A stretch of DNA of 8,516 nucleotides from Candidatus Thorarchaeota archaeon (GTDB lineage: Archaea > Asgardarchaeota > Thorarchaeia > Thorarchaeales > Thorarchaeaceae): positions 1 to 8,516 of the forward strand of contig DAOWNS010000064.1 in the NCBI GenBank assembly GCA_030642465.1. Direction: 5' to 3'. Numbering within the stretch: position 1 is the first letter of the stretch; the number at the start of each line of letters is the position of its first letter. The position numbers were made by a program, and so were the translations under genes. This document shows, piece by piece, positions 5,962 to 8,516 of the stretch. The notes under the pieces were generated by a model. It saw nothing but the letters and a program-made list of their open reading frames with translations. It had not been told where the DNA came from and did no database searches.

Positions 5962-6684
5962 ATGCTAGTGTATTTCGCGGGATGTATGGCAACCTATCGT
6001 CTTCCAAATATTGCTGAATCAACAATCAAGATTCTCAAACATGCAAACGTCGACTTCAAGATTCTTGGAGAAGATGAATGGTGCTGCGGTAGCGTTGCCC
6101 TTAGAACAGGTTATGTTGATGAAGCCAAGTACATGGCTCGGCACAATGTGGACGTACTGGAAGCAGCGGGGGCAACAAGAGTGGTCACAGCCTGCGCGGG
6201 TTGCTTCAGAACGATCTCAGTTGACTATCCAGCAATCTTAGGAGAAGACCTCCCATTTGAGGTCATCCATTTTCCAACTCTGCTCAAAGAACTCATTGAG
6301 GATGGCAAAATCGAGTTTCCCAAAGGTGAACCAATCACAGTTACTTATCATGACCCCTGCCATGTTGGTAGACATATGGGCATCTACGACGACCCGCGAG
6401 AAGCCATACGAGCAATCCCGAATGTTCAATTGAGTGAGATGCATAAAAGCGGAAAAAATGCCTCCTGTTGCGGTGCTGGGGGTGGTGTCCGCTCAACAAA
6501 CCGTGAGATGGCTCGCGAAGCGGCAGTCATTCGAATACATGAGGCTGAGGAAACCGAGGCGACAGTATTGACCACAGCTTGTCCATTCTGCACGTTTAAT
6601 CTTAGAGAAGGAGTAGAACGGACCGGCAGTAATCTTAGAATGCTCGATTTCCCCGAGTTTGTGGCTGACCTCTTGGAACTATAA
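5962..6684 (+). CDS. HdrB-like CCG-domain protein (C-terminal half of a GlcF/HdrD-type reductase)
   Basis: 240 residues with two complete cysteine-rich CCG motifs. The first is C8, C41-C42-G43, C78xxC81; the second is C133, C169-C170-G171, C207xxC210. The spacings (32/35 and 35/36 residues) match the CX31-39CCX35-36CXXC rule of HdrB, where the motifs bind non-cubane 4Fe-4S clusters; related domains occur in GlcF, GlpC, LutA and succinate dehydrogenase SdhE. It likely accepts electrons from the HdrC-like partner and carries the site for the terminal acceptor. That acceptor could be a disulfide, a quinone-type carrier or another protein, and the sequence does not say which. ATG 5962 has its own site GCGGAGG (5948-5954), supporting a real separate start. 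Its reading frame differs from that of the upstream gene and stays open for at least 14 codons before the ATG. Confidence 0.87.
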   Translation: MLVYFAGCMATYRLPNIAESTIKILKHANVDFKILGEDEWCCGSVALRTGYVDEAKYMARHNVDVLEAAGATRVVTACAGCFRTISVDYPAILGEDLPFEVIHFPTLLKELIEDGKIEFPKGEPITVTYHDPCHVGRHMGIYDDPREAIRAIPNVQLSEMHKSGKNASCCGAGGGVRSTNREMAREAAVIRIHEAEETEATVLTTACPFCTFNLREGVERTGSNLRMLDFPEFVADLLEL

Positions 6685-6689
6685 TTAAA

Positions 6690-6696
6690 GTGGATG
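6690..6696 (+). promoter_or_regulatory. Weak ribosome-binding site favouring the TTG start at 6704
   Basis: GTGGATG (6690-6696) lies seven bases before TTG 6704. The alternative in-frame ATG at 6725 has no purine-rich site at a suitable distance, so the TTG start is preferred, with moderate confidence. Confidence 0.5.
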
Positions 6697-6703
6697 AATA
6701 GAA

Positions 6704-7969
6704 TTGGGTAAAATAACACAGAAGATGGAGAAACTGTCCCCTGGTAGGATTGGCCTATTGCTTCACATCGGTGAACATCACAAACTAGTGAATCTAGGCA
6801 TTGGAGAACCGAACTTCAACACACCGAAGCATGTCATAGAAGCAGCGATAAGATCTCTACAGTCAGGAAACACCCATTATTCGCCAGATGCGGGGACACT
6901 AGAACTGAGAGAGGCGATTGTTGAAAAAACAGAGCGCGACAACGGATTCACGGTAGATCCCGAAAGCGAAGTCATCGTCACAGCAGGTACTAGCCCGGGA
7001 GTGTTTGGCGCAATCCTTGCTACAATAGGCAAAGGCGATGAAGTAATCATTCCCAGCCCTTCATATTTCGCATATGAGTCGATTGTACAAATTGCAGGAG
7101 GCAAACCCGTTTTCGTCACCGCTACTGAAAAGAACCAGTTTGTGCCTGAGCTGGAAAAGATTGCAGAAGCAATCACGCCAAAGACTAAGATGATTATAGT
7201 ATGCTCGCCGACCAATCCCACCGGAGCAGTTTGGGACAGAAACATAGTTACCGGCGTGGCGGACCTTGCCACTGATCATGACTTTCTTATACTGTCAGAT
7301 GAACTGTATGAGCAGCTGGTGTATGATGGATTAAGGGTCCATAGCCCAGCAGCGATTAGCGGCATGTTTGAGCGCACTATCACAATCAATGGTCTTTCGA
7401 AGAGTCATGCAATGACAGGCTTCAGGCTTGGCTGGCTCATAGCACCGAATGAAATTATCGCTGGTTTTAGCAAGATTCATCAGCACAGCTCAATCTGCGC
7501 TCCCACAACTTCGCAAGCAGCGGCACTTGCTGCTCTCACTGGGCCTGATGAACCGGTCAAGACAATGCTGGTTGAATACGACAGACGAAGAAAGCTTCTT
7601 GCAAACGGAATTAACGGAAAAATCCCGCTTCTTAGCACAACAAGTCCCAAAGGCACCTTTTTCATGTTTGTCAACGCAAGGGAATTGCTAGTGAAACATC
7701 ATGATGATATGATGAAATTTCTGAAAACCAAAGGAAGAGCCTTCTTGGAATCTCTTCCCAAGCACATGTTCAATATTGGACATCTAAACAGGTCAGGTTC
7801 ATTGGTCGCAATGCTCTATCTTATTTCTGCGACTAAGGTTCTGACAGTTTCAGGTGATTGGTTCGGGCCGGGAGGAGAAGGCTTTCTTCGAGTATCGTTT
7901 GCTCAAACTTATGAAAACATCGAAAAGGCTATCGACAAAATGGCTGAAGGAATAGAATATCTGCAGTAA
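6704..7969 (+). CDS. PLP-dependent class I/II aminotransferase (AspC-like), with an internal insertion
   Basis: 421 residues of fold-type I aminotransferase. Visible active-site residues are Y121 in SPSYFAY, N171 in SPTNPTG, D199 and Y202 in SDELYE, the PLP-binding lysine K233 in GLSKSHAMTGFRLGW, phosphate-contacting R241, and the substrate-carboxylate arginine R396 in FLRVSFA. All expected catalytic residues are present, so the enzyme should be active. It would transfer an amino group between an amino acid and a 2-oxoacid; the specificity is unknown. Archaeal relatives are typically about 375-395 residues. The extra length lies around 343-375, between the small-domain start (FFMFVNARELL) and the FGPGGEGFLR segment, where about 30 residues look inserted. 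It follows the HdrB-like gene by 19 bases, and the second aminotransferase begins 56 bases after it. Confidence 0.9.
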   Translation: MGKITQKMEKLSPGRIGLLLHIGEHHKLVNLGIGEPNFNTPKHVIEAAIRSLQSGNTHYSPDAGTLELREAIVEKTERDNGFTVDPESEVIVTAGTSPGVFGAILATIGKGDEVIIPSPSYFAYESIVQIAGGKPVFVTATEKNQFVPELEKIAEAITPKTKMIIVCSPTNPTGAVWDRNIVTGVADLATDHDFLILSDELYEQLVYDGLRVHSPAAISGMFERTITINGLSKSHAMTGFRLGWLIAPNEIIAGFSKIHQHSSICAPTTSQAAALAALTGPDEPVKTMLVEYDRRRKLLANGINGKIPLLSTTSPKGTFFMFVNARELLVKHHDDMMKFLKTKGRAFLESLPKHMFNIGHLNRSGSLVAMLYLISATKVLTVSGDWFGPGGEGFLRVSFAQTYENIEKAIDKMAEGIEYLQ

Positions 7970-8233
7970 TGCATAGAAGATTGATGCAGAAGTCCTGAGC
8001 CCGTGAATATAGAGTGGTGTTGAATATGAAATTGGAACCTTTCGAGCTTGAACGGATACAATCAGAATGGGAGCACGTAATCGATGTTAATCTAACAGAG
8101 AGTGGCGTTGAACCACTTACAATATCAGACCTTATTCCTGACGAGGAAACTCAAAGAAAACTCATCAATACAAAGCTGGCATACTCGCAGACTAATGGCA
8201 CGATGCCACTAAAGGAAGCGATTAGCGGCATGT
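7351..8233 (+). repeat. 17-bp exact direct repeat, one copy in each aminotransferase gene
   Basis: AGCGATTAGCGGCATGT occurs at 7351-7367 and again at 8217-8233. Both copies are read in the same codon phase and give Ala-Ile-Ser-Gly-Met (residues 217-221 of the first enzyme, 65-69 of the second), although these are not corresponding positions of the fold. An exact 17-mer is unlikely by chance in 8.5 kb, but it lies in coding sequence with shared codon habits, so its meaning is open. Confidence 0.5.
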
Positions 8234-8516
8234 ATCAAGGAGCAGACGCGGACAATGTTCTGGTTACAAATGGAGGGGCCGAAGCAAACTTCCTCACCAT
8301 CTGGAACATGCTTCATGAACACGATGCTAAAGAGATTGTCGTGATGCTTCCAAACTACATGCAGATACCAGGAATAATCAAGGGTCTCAATGGGATTATG
8401 AAACCGTTTCGCCTTAAAATGGATAAAGGGGAATGGATTCCGGATCTTGAAGAACTCAAATCCGTCATATCACGAAAGACCAAAGCTATAACCATCTGTA
8501 ACCCGAACAATCCGAC
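8026..8516 (+). CDS. Second class I/II aminotransferase, N-terminal part, cut by the window edge
   Basis: 163 codons are visible from ATG 8026, preceded by GGTG (8016-8019), and the frame is open to the right edge. Landmarks are an N-terminal LTESGVEP segment (23-30), QTNG (55-58), the PLP-phosphate loop TNGGAEANF (81-89), PNYMQ (109-113) with the probable ring-stacking tyrosine Y111, and CNPNNP (158-163) holding the conserved asparagine just before the edge. The PLP lysine and C-terminal domain lie outside. This enzyme belongs to a different subgroup from its neighbour: beyond the general fold motifs the two share little, so it is not a recent tandem copy. The family is usually about 370-390 residues, so a little over half is missing. 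The substrate is unknown. Confidence 0.88.
   Translation, partial: MKLEPFELERIQSEWEHVIDVNLTESGVEPLTISDLIPDEETQRKLINTKLAYSQTNGTMPLKEAISGMYQGADADNVLVTNGGAEANFLTIWNMLHEHDAKEIVVMLPNYMQIPGIIKGLNGIMKPFRLKMDKGEWIPDLEELKSVISRKTKAITICNPNNP

Noticed and set aside
6704..8516. Reading the two aminotransferase genes as a recent tandem duplication
   Set aside because: Their translated sequences share only general fold motifs, differ in the PLP-phosphate loop and N-terminus, and the 17-bp repeat lies at non-equivalent positions.

Overview
The window looks like chromosomal DNA from an archaeon, probably an uncultivated mesophile with moderate GC. The evidence is TATA-like boxes followed by short leaders, strong purine-rich Shine-Dalgarno sites, GTG and TTG starts, and a separate FAD oxidase / HdrC-like / HdrB-like gene set. 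Asgard-type archaea would fit the protein style, but that is an inference and no marker gene here proves it. All eight genes lie on the + strand. No RNA gene, CRISPR array or mobile element was seen.

Layout. Bases 1-190 are a leader with three successive inverted repeats ahead of an ECF transporter substrate-binding (S) membrane protein (191-973, GTG start). A strong hairpin and T-run (987-1021) closes that gene. The spacer up to 1237 holds small repeats and a TATA-like box inside a perfect palindrome. From 1238 to the right edge seven genes run with gaps of 2 to 56 bases: a fused double ECF ATPase, a long EcfT, a GlcD-type FAD-linked oxidase, a two-cluster HdrC-like ferredoxin protein, an HdrB-like protein with two CCG motifs, a class I/II aminotransferase, and the N-terminal 163 codons of a second, different aminotransferase cut by the window edge.

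How they may work together. S protein, ATPase pair and EcfT make a complete ECF importer. The oxidase and the two Fe-S proteins look like a 2-hydroxyacid dehydrogenase module whose iron-sulfur reductase, usually one polypeptide, is split in two. It would oxidise a 2-hydroxyacid to a 2-oxoacid and pass electrons through 4Fe-4S clusters to an acceptor not encoded here. The two aminotransferases could then interconvert the 2-oxoacid and an amino acid. The substrates of the importer, oxidase and aminotransferases cannot be read from the sequence. The most notable points are the possible transporter / hydroxyacid oxidase / aminotransferase operon, the split reductase, the structured S-gene leader, the variant signature in the second ATPase half, the EcfT C-terminal extension, and a 17-bp exact repeat shared in frame by the two aminotransferase genes.
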